DNA from: CAVVEC01 sp963770485
Lineage (GTDB): Bacteria; Acidobacteriota; Terriglobia; Terriglobales; Acidobacteriaceae
Length of the DNA: 64,000 bases
Direction: 5' to 3'
Assembly (NCBI GenBank): GCA_963770485.1
Contig: CAVYPX010000016.1
Coordinates: forward strand, 310,001-374,000
The notes under the pieces were generated by a model. The model ran no database searches. It saw only the letters and a list, made by a program, of their open reading frames with translations, and had not been told where the DNA came from. This document shows, piece by piece, positions 16,630 to 26,085 of this stretch. The first letter of the stretch is position 1, and every line of letters begins with the position of its first letter. A program made the position numbers and the translations under genes.

Positions 16630-17412
16630 ATGTCTCCGGATGAATCTGCAGCCTCGCACACCGCAACGGCGCCGGCCGTCCTGTCGGTCCCGCTGCAAGA
16701 AGCCGTTCACAGCGCCTCCGCCGACGTGCTCAAAGCCGCGGCTGCGGACCCAAGTCTGACTGAGGACCTCGCCCTGGCTTTATTGAAGCGATCTGACCTT
16801 TCCTCAGAAGTTCTCGAACAGCTCAGCAAGAACAGCGTTGTGATGAAGGGCCGCAAGGTGAAGCTGGCCATGGTAGGACATCCGAGAACACCGCGCTACG
16901 TCTCCATATCCCTGGTGCGCCAGTTGTTCACGTTTGACTTGATGCAGGTGGCGCTCACGCCGGCGGTCCCCGGTGACATTAAGGTAGCTGCCGAGGATGC
17001 ACTCATCCATCGCTTAGAGACAATGTCGTCGGGAGAAAGACTCTCGCTGGCGCGGCGGGCATCTGGACGAGTGGCGGGCGCATTGCTGCAGGATCCCGAG
17101 CAACGCGTGATTCACACGGCACTCGAGAATGCAAGACTCACAGAATCATCCATCATAAGGGCATTGATGAGCCAGAAAGCGCAGGCAGTGTTTGTCCAAG
17201 CGGTGTGCCATCACCCGAAATGGTCGCCGCGCCGAGAAATCCGCATCGCGCTGCTGCGAAATGAAAGCACGCCCTTGGGGTCCGCTCTGGAATTTGCGCG
17301 AGCACTTCCTGCGGCTTTAGTGCGCGAAATCCTGCAGAACTCTCGGTTACCCTCGATTGTCAAAACCTGCCTGATGGAGAAGCTAGAACAGGCTAGCCGG
17401 GAAAACTCTTAG
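16630..17412 (+). CDS. Helical-repeat (HEAT/LRV-like) cytosolic protein, unknown function
   Basis: The protein is 260 residues, almost all predicted alpha helix, with no signal or membrane segment. Repeating units of about 35 residues (DLALALLKRSDLSSEVLEQL, LVRQLFTFDLMQVALTP, SSIIRALMSQKAQAVFVQAV) resemble HEAT or leucine-rich-variant repeats, with the PxxPxxV/I-type turns HPRTPRYVSISL. Comparable proteins of unknown role occur in acidobacteria. It probably shares a transcript with the kinase upstream. Confidence 0.55.
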   Translation: MSPDESAASHTATAPAVLSVPLQEAVHSASADVLKAAAADPSLTEDLALALLKRSDLSSEVLEQLSKNSVVMKGRKVKLAMVGHPRTPRYVSISLVRQLFTFDLMQVALTPAVPGDIKVAAEDALIHRLETMSSGERLSLARRASGRVAGALLQDPEQRVIHTALENARLTESSIIRALMSQKAQAVFVQAVCHHPKWSPRREIRIALLRNESTPLGSALEFARALPAALVREILQNSRLPSIVKTCLMEKLEQASRENS

Positions 17413-17429
17413 GCACATCATTCGCGAAG

Positions 17430-19289
17430 CTAGGACCTTGCCGCCGACACGGTCACTTTCTCGTCGGCAAGCCTGTGATGCAGTAACTGCACCAGGGCTT
17501 GGCTTAACCGCGTCCGTACCGCATAACGCTCGTTGGCTCGCGTAATGTAGCGGACGTGCACCTCCACACCGGCTGCGGTTGGGCGGAGGTCCACGGCGGG
17601 CGCTGCAGAAACCGTGCGTGGGCGGTAGCGGCTGGCGACGCTCTGCCACTCCTCTTCGGCGGCGCGTGCGTTGGCTTCGGTTTCCTTGGTTACGATGTTC
17701 TTGATGGCATCAATGAGCGGATATGGATCCTGGTTCGCTGGCACCAACATCTGCAGTTCGTCCCACAGCCATTGTCCACTGGTAGTGAAGTTGAAGAAAT
17801 GGCCCTCGATGGCATAGCTGTTCACGAATGCCACCTTGCGGCCCGTGGGATGTCCGGTCTCGGTCCAGTTGCCGGTTTCCAGCAACACGGTGCGCAGCAA
17901 ATTGATCTCGATCACTTCACCGGCCACGCCATTAATTTCCACCCAGTCGCCCACGCGCATTCCGTTTTTTCCCATCAACACGAACCAGCCGAAGAACGCG
18001 ACAATGAAATCCTTCAGCGCCACGGTGAGGCCGGCCCCCGCCAGACCGACGATCGTCGACATCTGCTGGGGAGCGCCCAGAATCACAAGCAGGATCAGCA
18101 GCACGCCCAGCGCCTGCACCGCGAAATGGATCACGGCGCGAAGCGTATGCAAACGCGTGCCCTCAGTACCCGCCTTGGCGAGGTAGTAGTCGATGGCACG
18201 GTCAACGAAATAGACGGCCAGCAGGATGAGCAGAATCCAAAGCAGCGATTGATTCAAACCGTGCAACGCGGCGCGCTGCTGCGCATACACTAGCGCCAGC
18301 CAATTGCTGTAACTGTTCTGCAGGTCGCGCTCGTCCTGAATCCGCTTGTCCAGATCGGCAAGATTTTGCTGATCAGCTGAAATAGCGTGCAATGAGCTGA
18401 TCGTGTCCTTGGCAGCGTCTTTCGGCGGTTCTGTGCCGCCCGAAGGCGCGGGACTGGAGAGGTTAGGGGGCGGCGGTTTCCCTGCTGACCGGCTGGCTTT
18501 TTCGTCGCTGATCTGCTTCGCCAAATCGGCATGGGCTTGGCCCAGTGCGGCGGTCTTGCGAACCGACTCGTCACGCGCCTGCTGTAATTGGAAAGCTTTG
18601 CCCCTTAAGGCTCGCCAGGCGGCGAATTGGGCGAGCATGCTGTCCCTGGATTGGGTTATCTGTGACCTATTGCCAGTTTCTGTCGCAGTTTTTTCGTCAC
18701 TCCCATGCTCGGCTGCCTGATGGGCGTCAAATTGGCGCTGGATCAAGGTGCCCGGATCAGCTCCCGCCCGAACCAAATCTTCCTGGGCATTACTTAGCTC
18801 GTCCTGATCGAGCTCCAGTTGGGCCTGGGCCACATCGAGCTGCTCCTGCAAGCTACCCTGGCGAGCGCCACTCGCTGTGGTTACTTCTTTCTTGAGCCGG
18901 TCAGTGGCATCCTGGTCGGCTTTGACCTGAGCTCCGGCCTGGCTCGCGTGTTCGTAAAGTGGCCGGTTCTGGGGTTTTTTCTGGGGAGGATGGTTCGCGG
19001 CCTCGCGCAAAGCGTCGTGAAACGCCAGATCCACTTCGTGATCGGCGGTTTCCGCCACCTGGTCGGCTACCGCTTGTTCGTCCGCACCTGAGGCCAGCTT
19101 GGCCATGGCACGCGCGGTATGCAGCGGCTGTTCGTCCACCAGTTGCGTTTGGCCGCTGCCAGCCGAGGCCTTTGGTGGTGGCGGTGCCCCCCAGTCACTC
19201 GTCAGGACCGACACAACGACCGCAACCACAACCAGCGCCAGTAGCCCGATTGCGACCAGCCACTGCCGAGATTTCATCCAAGGTTGCAT
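17430..19289 (-). CDS. MscS-family mechanosensitive channel with large periplasmic coiled-coil domain
   Basis: The 619-residue protein starts with a membrane anchor or signal (residues 8-28), then about 310 residues rich in Gln/Ala/Glu/Asp predicted as coiled coil. Three or four membrane helices follow (about 345-440), the last containing the pore-lining VGLAGAGLTVALKDFIVAFFG. The MscS beta domain (RVGDWVEINGVAGEVIEI) and a C-terminal alpha/beta end complete it. This enlarged plan resembles MscK/YbdG types. It would open on membrane tension during osmotic downshift. It is convergent with the kinase/HEAT pair, ending 17 bases from the HEAT gene. Confidence 0.85.
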   Translation of the reverse strand: MQPWMKSRQWLVAIGLLALVVVAVVVSVLTSDWGAPPPPKASAGSGQTQLVDEQPLHTARAMAKLASGADEQAVADQVAETADHEVDLAFHDALREAANHPPQKKPQNRPLYEHASQAGAQVKADQDATDRLKKEVTTASGARQGSLQEQLDVAQAQLELDQDELSNAQEDLVRAGADPGTLIQRQFDAHQAAEHGSDEKTATETGNRSQITQSRDSMLAQFAAWRALRGKAFQLQQARDESVRKTAALGQAHADLAKQISDEKASRSAGKPPPPNLSSPAPSGGTEPPKDAAKDTISSLHAISADQQNLADLDKRIQDERDLQNSYSNWLALVYAQQRAALHGLNQSLLWILLILLAVYFVDRAIDYYLAKAGTEGTRLHTLRAVIHFAVQALGVLLILLVILGAPQQMSTIVGLAGAGLTVALKDFIVAFFGWFVLMGKNGMRVGDWVEINGVAGEVIEINLLRTVLLETGNWTETGHPTGRKVAFVNSYAIEGHFFNFTTSGQWLWDELQMLVPANQDPYPLIDAIKNIVTKETEANARAAEEEWQSVASRYRPRTVSAAPAVDLRPTAAGVEVHVRYITRANERYAVRTRLSQALVQLLHHRLADEKVTVSAARS

Positions 19290-19418
19290 TCCGCGACCTG
19301 CAAACCGTTTCGCGCTATTATACGGAACTCCGAACGAAGCCCGCCGGTCGGAAGTTTTTACAGCGAATTGCTAGCCCTCCGGGAATCTTGGATCGATCTT
19401 CAAGTTGAAACACCCTAC

Positions 19419-19706
19419 ATGGAAATGACAGGACTTTTACAATCCACTGACAACCCAAACTATGCAGGTGTGATTCGGGACTCAGCGGGCAACCTCTATA
19501 GCGTTGCCGACGAAGGAGGCATCGGCGCCGGGACGATCTTCAAGCTGGATAGGGCCGGCAAGCTGACCGTGCTGCATACTTTTGGCGACAATGCGGGCGG
19601 GTCAAATCCGGTGGGCGAGTTAGTGCGGGATGGCGCAGGAAACCTGTACGGCACTGCTTTGTTGGGCGGCTCTGCCGGTGGCGGATTGGTGTTCAAGGTT
19701 GCGCCG
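19419..19706 (+). pseudogene. GloVer tandem-repeat protein fragment
   Basis: About 96 codons encode two GloVer (gloeo/Verruco, TIGR03803-type) repeats: GVIRDSAGNLYSVADEGG with GAGTIFKLDRAGKLTVLHTF, then ELVRDGAGNLYGTALLGG with GGLVFKVAP. There is no signal peptide and the match ends at 19706, although the frame stays open as antisense to the TolB-like gene. Whole proteins of the family at 27289 and 39265 have seven or more repeats, so this is a leftover. Confidence 0.65.
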
Positions 19707-19787
19707 TTACGACAATATGAAACGGGACGCAAACACGGGCTTGCGATTCCCCATGTGCTGAAAATAGCAATGTGTTCGAACCCAGGC

Positions 19788-20846
19788 TCACGGCGCCCAA
19801 TCCGCGACGAAGATATTTGTCTCGTGTGGCGCTTTGGCATTGCGATTCGACGCCCACACCAGCTTTTTGCCATCGCGGCTGAACATGGGGAAGCCGTCAA
19901 AGCCGGGGCTGTAAGTGATCTGCTCCAGGTTCGAGCCATCGGCGTTGACGGCGTAGAGTTCAAAGTTTCCCATGCCGCCGGTAGAGCCCTGATTCGAAGA
20001 AAAGATGATCCGCTTACCGTGCGGAAAAAACGCCGGAGCGAAGCTGGCCGCGCCCAAGTGCGTGATCTGGCGCTTTCGTTTCCCGTTGGCTTTCATGATC
20101 CACAGCTCAAGCGAGGTTGGCCGTATCAGGTTTTGCGCCAGCAGTTCTTTGTATTCGGCAATTTCTTTTTGGGCGGTAGGATGGTACGCGCGGTACACGA
20201 TCCATTTTCGATTCGGCGAGAACACTGGACCACCATCGTAGCCGAGTTCGTGAGTAAGCTGTTTTACGTGTCGGCCGTCGGCGTCCATGGTGTAGATGTC
20301 AAGGTCGCCACTACGCATCGAGGTAAACACAATCTTCTTGCCGTCTTCCGAAATTGTGGCTTCCGCATCGTAGCCCGGAGAATTTGTGAGCTGCATGAGT
20401 CCGGATCCATCGGGGTTCGCGGTGAAGATCTCGTATCCGGGATACACTGCCCAAACGTATCCCTTGGAATAGTCCGGGCGCGGCGGGCAATGTTCGTCGG
20501 TCAGATACGTCGAAGAGTATAGGATCGTTTTCCCATTGGGATAAAAGAACCCACAAGTGGTGCGGCCTTTGCCGTTTGAGATCATGCGCACATCGGAGCC
20601 GTCCACATTCATGGTGAACTCCTGGTCGCATTGCAGATTGTCGCGCGTGGACTGGAAGATCAGCTTCCTGCCATCGGCGGAAAAGTAGGCTTCGGCATTC
20701 TGGCCGCCGAAGGTGAGCTGGCGCACATTGCGCAGATGCTTCTCCTGGGGCGTCGCGAGGTCGGAAGCGCCGGTGGCGGGCGCCGCTGCCCGCGTCAATG
20801 CAAGCCCGATGCACGCCACCAATAAGAAAACCAACGTTCGTCTCAT
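19788..20846 (-). CDS. TolB-like beta-propeller (PD40 repeat) secreted protein
   Basis: From ATG 20846 the protein has 352 residues with signal peptide MRRTLVFLLVACIGLALT. Five or six PD40/WD40-like blades follow, each with the pattern AYFSADGRKLIFQSTRD, ATISEDGKKIVFTSMRSG, FSPNRKWIVYRAYH, FFPHGKRIIFSSNQG, FSRDGKKLVWASNRN. Such propellers bind proteins or peptidoglycan partners in the periplasm, or are parts of peptidases; here there is no peptidase domain. An in-frame upstream extension to 20951 is dismissed because it lacks a signal peptide. It is a single-gene unit. Confidence 0.8.
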   Translation of the reverse strand: MRRTLVFLLVACIGLALTRAAAPATGASDLATPQEKHLRNVRQLTFGGQNAEAYFSADGRKLIFQSTRDNLQCDQEFTMNVDGSDVRMISNGKGRTTCGFFYPNGKTILYSSTYLTDEHCPPRPDYSKGYVWAVYPGYEIFTANPDGSGLMQLTNSPGYDAEATISEDGKKIVFTSMRSGDLDIYTMDADGRHVKQLTHELGYDGGPVFSPNRKWIVYRAYHPTAQKEIAEYKELLAQNLIRPTSLELWIMKANGKRKRQITHLGAASFAPAFFPHGKRIIFSSNQGSTGGMGNFELYAVNADGSNLEQITYSPGFDGFPMFSRDGKKLVWASNRNAKAPHETNIFVADWAP

Positions 20847-20987
20847 GAGGCTGAAACGGCTAGTGTAGCAGAGCCGGGCATGCGCCCTCTCTTGCCGCCG
20901 ACACCTGAATTTCAACCGCCGCGAGCGGACCGGCGTTTTCGCGCGCCTCAAGATAGAATCAGTACAGCTTTCGCATAGGAGAGATCC

Positions 20988-21476
20988 ATGAAGCCGTTCT
21001 TATCTGGAGTGGTCATCACGCTGTTCATCGCGCTGGTTGCCTTTCCCAACCTGCGAGTTTCCGCGGCACCAGCGGCAGGGGCCAACGCCGAGACGCTTCG
21101 CGATTTGGAAGCCGAATTCATGAAAGCGGCTGCCGAGCACGGCTCGCAAGGCTACATGTCCTACTACGCCGCGGACGCCGTCGAGCTGCCCAACGGTGCG
21201 GACATTCTGCAAGGGAAAGACGCCATCGCCAAGACGATGGGGTTCCTGGATCAAAAGGACAACCACCTGACTTGGACGCCAGTCTACGCTGACATGGCAG
21301 CCTCCGGTGACTTAGGTTACACGTACGGAACCTATGTTTTTACCTCGAGAGACAAGAATGGAAATCCAATCGAGGAGCATGGCAAATACGTTAGCATCTG
21401 GAAAAAGCAGAAAGACGGAAGCTGGAAGGTTGTGCTCGACATGGGGAATTCCTCGCCAGAGCATAAAGCGCAGTAG
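20988..21476 (+). CDS. Secreted SnoaL/DUF4440-like (NTF2-fold) protein
   Basis: The 162-residue protein starts at ATG 20988 with AGGAGAG upstream. It has a signal peptide (MKPFLSGVVITLFIALVAF, cleavage near VSA) and an NTF2-like fold: LRDLEAEFMKAAAEHGSQGYM helix, YYAADAVELPNGADILQGKDAI, and closing strands GKYVSIWKKQKDGSWKVVLD. DUF4440 proteins of this type are widespread; ligand unknown. Divergent from the TolB-like gene. Confidence 0.78.
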   Translation: MKPFLSGVVITLFIALVAFPNLRVSAAPAAGANAETLRDLEAEFMKAAAEHGSQGYMSYYAADAVELPNGADILQGKDAIAKTMGFLDQKDNHLTWTPVYADMAASGDLGYTYGTYVFTSRDKNGNPIEEHGKYVSIWKKQKDGSWKVVLDMGNSSPEHKAQ

Positions 21477-21502
21477 AGGGTTGGTAGTAGGTTATTTTTG
21501 AA

Positions 21503-21772
21503 TTATCTTGCCGGATTTAGTTTTTGGCGCAGACTCTCCACAATCAACCCGGCCAACGCATACGTGGCAGCATTCGCAAGAAGGACCCAGTAGAAACGAA
21601 TGCCGAAATGGAAGTAAAGACTAACAATCGCGATTGGTTGAGTGAAACGGGCGAGAGTGTACACAAGCGGTTCGGCTGAAGTTAGCGGAATTCCCCTTGC
21701 GAAGAGATAAAGCGCCCAACAGCCCGCAACGAGTAAACCTGCACTCGCCCACATAGCAATTCGATATTTCAT
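21503..21772 (-). CDS. Small membrane protein, unknown function
   Basis: From ATG 21772 the protein is 89 residues: MKYRIAMWASAGLLVAGCWALY is the first membrane segment, and two more follow (about 42-60, 63-78). It ends ESLRQKLNPAR. A GGGGGCG stretch upstream serves as ribosome site. No domain recognised. It lies about 95 bases downstream of uvrC on the same strand. Confidence 0.6.
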   Translation of the reverse strand: MKYRIAMWASAGLLVAGCWALYLFARGIPLTSAEPLVYTLARFTQPIAIVSLYFHFGIRFYWVLLANAATYALAGLIVESLRQKLNPAR

Positions 21773-21866
21773 GGCGTCGCCCCCACGCTTCTCTGGTCTA
21801 ATCGTCTCACGAATTCCTCCAAACTCCAAGCGTTCCAAAAGCGCTAGAAATGCCGCTGCGTATAGT

Positions 21867-23816
21867 CTACTTCCGGAAGTGGTCCAGAATCGCGTCGGCC
21901 TGGGTCCGTGTGACAACGGCGGAAAGCGCGGCGCCGTCTGCTTGCTTAACCGCCTGCACGCTTCCGAAGTGTTCCAGCAACCGTCGTGTGGTGCGCTCGC
22001 CGACGCCGGGGATTTCCAGTAACTCGGTAGAACGGTCGCGCATCTGGCGGCGCTTACGGTGGAAAGTCACGGCAAAGCGATGGGCTTCGTCGCGGATGAG
22101 TTGAACCAGGTGCAGCACCGGCGAATGGTGATCGAGAACCACGGGTTCGTCTTCTTGCCCGTAGACATAGATGATCTCTTCCCGCTTGGCGATGGCAGCC
22201 AGCGGCTGGTTGATAATTTCCAGCGAAGCCAGTGCCTCAGCGGCAGCGTGCAACTGGCCTAACCCGCCGTCCACCAGAATCAGGCTGGGAAGCGCTTTCT
22301 TCTCTTCCTGCAGGCGTTTGTAACGTCGCGTGACCACCTCGCGCATGGAGGCGAAGTCATCTACGCCATCTACGCTGCGGATGATGAACTTGCGGTAGTC
22401 GGACTTCTTCATCCGGCCGTCTTCCCAGACCACCATCGAGGCGACCGTCTCGGCTCCCTGAATGTGAGAAATATCGAAGCACTCGATGCGGCGCGGCAAC
22501 TCCGGCATGGCGAGCGCATCCTGCAACGCCTCCTGGATCGCCTTGGTATTTGGCTTCATCACCCGGAAGCGCTGGTCGTAAGACTGCTTGGCGTTGTTGC
22601 CGGCCAGATCAATCAGAGACCGCTTGTCGCCTCTCTGCGGAGCCAGGATATGAACCCGTGTGGCGCGGCCACCCTCGCCTGCGAGTTGTTCCGAAAGTAG
22701 ATCTTCGAGCGTCTCCCGATCCTCAAAGTCCACGGGGACATAGATGTTCCGCGGTACATACGGCTGGCCGATGTAAAGCTGTTTCAGCAAAGCGGAGAAG
22801 AATTCGCCGGGATGGAACGGCAATGACTGTTGTTCGTGCGGGGACGGTCGCCCTCGGCCCTCCAGGCCGGGCGCAGCCCGCCAGGATTCCAGACCCTCCT
22901 CTGCCGAGCTTCGCTCGACCAGATCGCCTGTCTTGGCGTGATCGGTACTGAACTCCGGCAGTTCCTCCCAGAAAAACTCCCGGCGATCGAGCACGCGGCC
23001 ACCGCGCATGTGGAACAAATTTACCGCCAGCGTGTCATTTTCGTAGTGATAGCCGAATACGTCGGCGTCGTCGCCCTCGACCGCGGCGATCCGCTGCTTT
23101 TCCTGCAACTGCTCGACCGTCGAGATCAGGTCTCGGTACTTGGCAGCGCGCTCATACTCCTCTGCCTCGGCAGCCCTCGCCATGCGCTCGTGCAGAGAGC
23201 GGGACAGATCGGTCGGCCGTCCTTCCAGGAACAACTTCACATCGCGGACGGCTTCCTGGTAAGCCTCGGGTGTTGTCAGGCCTTGCACGCACGGGCCCAG
23301 GCAGCGCCCGATGTAGTACTGCAGGCAGGGGCGTGGATGAAAGTGGCTGAGATCAACCTTGCAGGATGGAATCAGAAAATGGCGATGAATCAGATCCACG
23401 AGGCGGTGCGCCAGATTCGCCGGAAAATACGGTCCGTAATATGCGCTGCCGTCTTTTCGCAGGCGCCGAGTCACATAAACGCGCGGAAATCGTTCGCCTA
23501 GCGTCAGTTTCACGTAAGGATAAGTTTTGTCGTCGCGCAGCAGAATGTTGAAGCGCGGCTGCTTCTGCTTGATGAGGTGATTCTCGAGCGCCAGAGCTTC
23601 TTTTTCATTGGCAACAACGATGTAGTCAACGTCCGCTGCCTCGCGCACCAGGGTGCCGGTTTTAGCGTCTTCGATGCGTCCTTCATGGAAGTAGGAACCG
23701 ACGCGGCTGCGCAGGTTGTTAGCCTTGCCGACGTAGATGACGTCGCCCTCGGCGTTCTTGTAGAGATACACGCCCGCCGAGGTGGGCAGGGTGCGGATTT
23801 TCTGCGGGAGATCCAT
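21867..23816 (-). CDS. uvrC: Excinuclease ABC subunit C
   Basis: The 649-residue protein makes both incisions in nucleotide-excision repair with UvrA/UvrB. Domains in order: GIY-YIG nuclease (GVYLYKNAEGDVIYVGKANN, residues 15-34), Cys-rich middle (PCLQYYIGRCLGPC), UVR/UvrB-binding helix pair (about 205-240), RNase H-like endonuclease domain (ECFDISHIQG; DGGLGQLHAA) and C-terminal helix-hairpin-helix (IPGVGERTTRRLLEHFGS). About 40 residues near 295-335 (including VERSSAEEGLESWRAAPG) look like an in-frame insertion absent from the usual family. Start at 23816 fits the family N-terminus. Confidence 0.95.
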   Translation of the reverse strand: MDLPQKIRTLPTSAGVYLYKNAEGDVIYVGKANNLRSRVGSYFHEGRIEDAKTGTLVREAADVDYIVVANEKEALALENHLIKQKQPRFNILLRDDKTYPYVKLTLGERFPRVYVTRRLRKDGSAYYGPYFPANLAHRLVDLIHRHFLIPSCKVDLSHFHPRPCLQYYIGRCLGPCVQGLTTPEAYQEAVRDVKLFLEGRPTDLSRSLHERMARAAEAEEYERAAKYRDLISTVEQLQEKQRIAAVEGDDADVFGYHYENDTLAVNLFHMRGGRVLDRREFFWEELPEFSTDHAKTGDLVERSSAEEGLESWRAAPGLEGRGRPSPHEQQSLPFHPGEFFSALLKQLYIGQPYVPRNIYVPVDFEDRETLEDLLSEQLAGEGGRATRVHILAPQRGDKRSLIDLAGNNAKQSYDQRFRVMKPNTKAIQEALQDALAMPELPRRIECFDISHIQGAETVASMVVWEDGRMKKSDYRKFIIRSVDGVDDFASMREVVTRRYKRLQEEKKALPSLILVDGGLGQLHAAAEALASLEIINQPLAAIAKREEIIYVYGQEDEPVVLDHHSPVLHLVQLIRDEAHRFAVTFHRKRRQMRDRSTELLEIPGVGERTTRRLLEHFGSVQAVKQADGAALSAVVTRTQADAILDHFRK

Positions 23817-24485
23817 CGCCAGATTTCATTTTAGATGATGCGCGAGAGGCCTCCGACGAACCCGGCCGGCCGAACCTGCGTGGGGGGCAGGTGTCCTCGG
23901 CAGTGAATTTCTTCCGGCGAAAAGAAAGACTACCGTTGTCCTGTATGAGTTGCTCCGTCAAAATTACGCTGACGTCAAGCGTGCCAGCCTGGCTGACCCG
24001 GACAGCGCGACGAACCGGCCTGTCCGCCGAGCAGCTCGTGATTCGAGTTTTGGGAAAGGCCAGAGCATTGGAGTAGGCCAGAACAAATGATCGAGTCTGG
24101 CTACGCCACGCAGGAAAAATCAAAGGCCTTCGCGATCTGTCCTCGCGGAGAGGATTCTCTCGACGATGACGGGACGCAAGGGCGGCTGGTCCGCTTCGGA
24201 TTAGCTTTTTGCCTCACCCCTCACCGTATAAAATTTCCTCGGTCCATAGCGCTTTGATCTATTCTGGCCGGCGACTTGGCGTGAATCCGCTCCCGTATCC
24301 TGCGTGACAACAACAAGTTAGAGCCTACCCAACCTGGCATCACAGTTGGCAGCCCTCGTGCTCAGGTACAATGCGGACGAAAGGCAGTTTTAGACCCGGA
24401 TTTCGCAGTCATGACCCGTTGCTCAACACCCAGTTTCGTACCCAGGATTTTCTAAGATGAACCGAGAGGAAGGAGCCCTCCAAAG

Positions 24486-25401
24486 ATGAATCGCACTTCG
24501 TTAACTGTTTTACTGGCAATGACCATGGCGGCCTCGGTTGGCTGCGCCAGTAAGAATTATGTGCGCCAACAGACGACGCCCGCTGATCAACAAGACCAAT
24601 GAACTCGACGACCTGACCGCGCAGAACACCAAGTCCATTAAGGACGTCGACGCGCGGGCCCAGGCCGGTATCCAGCAAGTGCAAGCCAAGGCTGCCGAGG
24701 TGGACCAGAAGGCCCAGGCTGCCGGTCAGCAAGCTGACCAGGCTCAGACCCTGGCCAACAACGCTGTCCATCGCGTGGATTCGCTGCAAGACACCGTGGC
24801 CAACCTGGACAATTATCACGTGGTGACCGAGACCTCGGTTCGCTTTGGCTTTGACAAAGACAGCCTGACTACAGACGCCAAAGCGGCGCTCGACCAGCTG
24901 GCGACGGATGTGCCCAATACCAAGGGATACATCATTGCTGTGGAAGGCGGCACCGATTCTACCGGCAGCACCGATTACAACTACGGTCTGAGCCAGCGCC
25001 GTGCGGATGCCGTGATTCAGTATCTGGCTTCCGAGCACAATATTCCGGCCTACAAGATCTATTTGATCGGGTTGGGCAAGGATAAGCCGGTCGAGCCGAA
25101 CAACACTCGCGAAGGCCGGGCCAAGAATCGCCGCGTAGATGTGCGGCTGATGACAAATACGGTCGGAAGTTCGACTCCGGCACAGGCGCCAGCGGCGACC
25201 GACCAGCCGTCGGCGGGCCGTCCCTTTAATCCAAGTTTACCCCTCCTCCCCGGAGGACTTCGCCAACACAGGCCGCTCCAATCCCCCTGGAACGGCCTGA
25301 TTTTTTTGGCAACAGTGCCATCGGTTTTTCTTCGTGTGCCTTCATGTCCTTCGTGGTTGAAGCATCGTGGCTGCGCAGCTTTTCCAATCCGAACCAGATA
25401 G
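24486..25401 (+). CDS. OmpA-family lipoprotein with apparent frameshift
   Basis: ATG 24486 opens a lipoprotein signal (MNRTSLTVLLAMTMAASVGC, lipobox SVGC) then ASKNYVRQQTTP; that frame stops at 24600. One frame over, LINKTNELDDLTAQNTKSIKD continues through an Ala/Gln-rich coiled coil into a complete OmpA/Pal peptidoglycan-binding domain (SVRFGFDKDSLTTDAK; LSQRRADAVIQYL; NRRVDVRLM). Removing one base of the CCC at 24579-24581 restores a single reading frame. The open frame also runs through a terminator hairpin at 25270-25307, so its true end may be nearer 25230. It would anchor the outer membrane to peptidoglycan. Whether the shift is decay or an assembly error cannot be told here. Confidence 0.7.
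25270..25307 (+). terminator. Rho-independent terminator after the OmpA gene
   Basis: AGGCCGCTCCA (25270-25280) pairs with TGGAACGGCCT (25288-25298), one mismatch, followed by GA and seven T. It separates the OmpA gene from the TPR gene. Confidence 0.8.
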
Positions 25402-25410
25402 AATCTTCCT

Positions 25411-26004
25411 ATGCGGTGGTTTGTTTGCAGTGCGCTTCTGACTTTTTGTCTCGGCGGATGGGGAACTGCCCAACAATTCCCGCCCGACCAAGGACCGGGG
25501 CCGAGCCAGTCGCCTCCGCGATCGGATCAGAATAAAGACCGGAACCGGGAAGCCGAAGCGGGCGAAAGTTCCAGCCGCGACACGCGCATCGACGTGAGCC
25601 CCCCGAAAGACGATGCCAAGAATCATCCTGGCAGCGGAGTGGCGATTTCAGAGCCCGCGGCGGAAACCTCCGGCGATGTGCAGGAGTTTCATCCCTGGAA
25701 CCCGTACCGGGCAGTCAAAGATGATGAAGTGGGCGACTTTTACTTGCGGCGCAAGAACTATCGCGCGGCCCTGGCTCGTTATCAGGATGCTCTGGTGTGG
25801 AAAGACAATGACGCGGTCGCCAACTTCCGCATGGCCCAGTGCTACGAGAAACTGGATCAGCCCGACGAGGCCATAACCCATTATCAGGAGTATTTGAAGA
25901 TCCTGCCGGAGGGGCCGTTCTCCAAGGACGCGCAAAAAGCGCTGCAGAGATTGAAGGCGGCGGAAACGAAGAGCCAGGCGGAAAAGGTCCCACCCAAGCG
26001 ATAG
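25411..26004 (+). CDS. Secreted TPR-domain protein
   Basis: The 197-residue protein has a signal peptide (MRWFVCSALLTFCLGGWGTA), a disordered Pro/Ser/Asp-rich region (to about 95), then two or three tetratricopeptide repeats (AVKDDEVGDFYLRRKNYRAA; AVANFRMAQCYEKLDQPDEA), ending in a basic tail. It resembles BamD/YbgF-type outer-membrane assembly partners only in its TPR fold. It follows the OmpA gene, past the terminator. The 23817-24485 stretch upstream of the OmpA gene holds no supported gene. Confidence 0.7.
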   Translation: MRWFVCSALLTFCLGGWGTAQQFPPDQGPGPSQSPPRSDQNKDRNREAEAGESSSRDTRIDVSPPKDDAKNHPGSGVAISEPAAETSGDVQEFHPWNPYRAVKDDEVGDFYLRRKNYRAALARYQDALVWKDNDAVANFRMAQCYEKLDQPDEAITHYQEYLKILPEGPFSKDAQKALQRLKAAETKSQAEKVPPKR

Positions 26005-26085
26005 TGAACCCACAAAAGAAACTCGCGTAAGGGCGGACGCCCTCGTCCGCCTGTCCGAGCGAACGTCGCTCGCCGTCGCTACGAA

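Noticed and set aside
19707..20522. Extension of the GloVer fragment as a 412-residue plus-strand protein
   Set aside because: Beyond 19706 it is antisense to the TolB-like propeller gene and has no family resemblance.
23817..24485. Hidden gene in the 670-base gap before the OmpA gene
   Set aside because: All open frames are short, without ribosome sites or recognisable motifs. No RNA gene could be supported either.
24486..24602. Programmed frameshift in the OmpA gene
   Set aside because: No slippery heptamer or downstream pseudoknot is evident; a one-base indel or assembly error is simpler.
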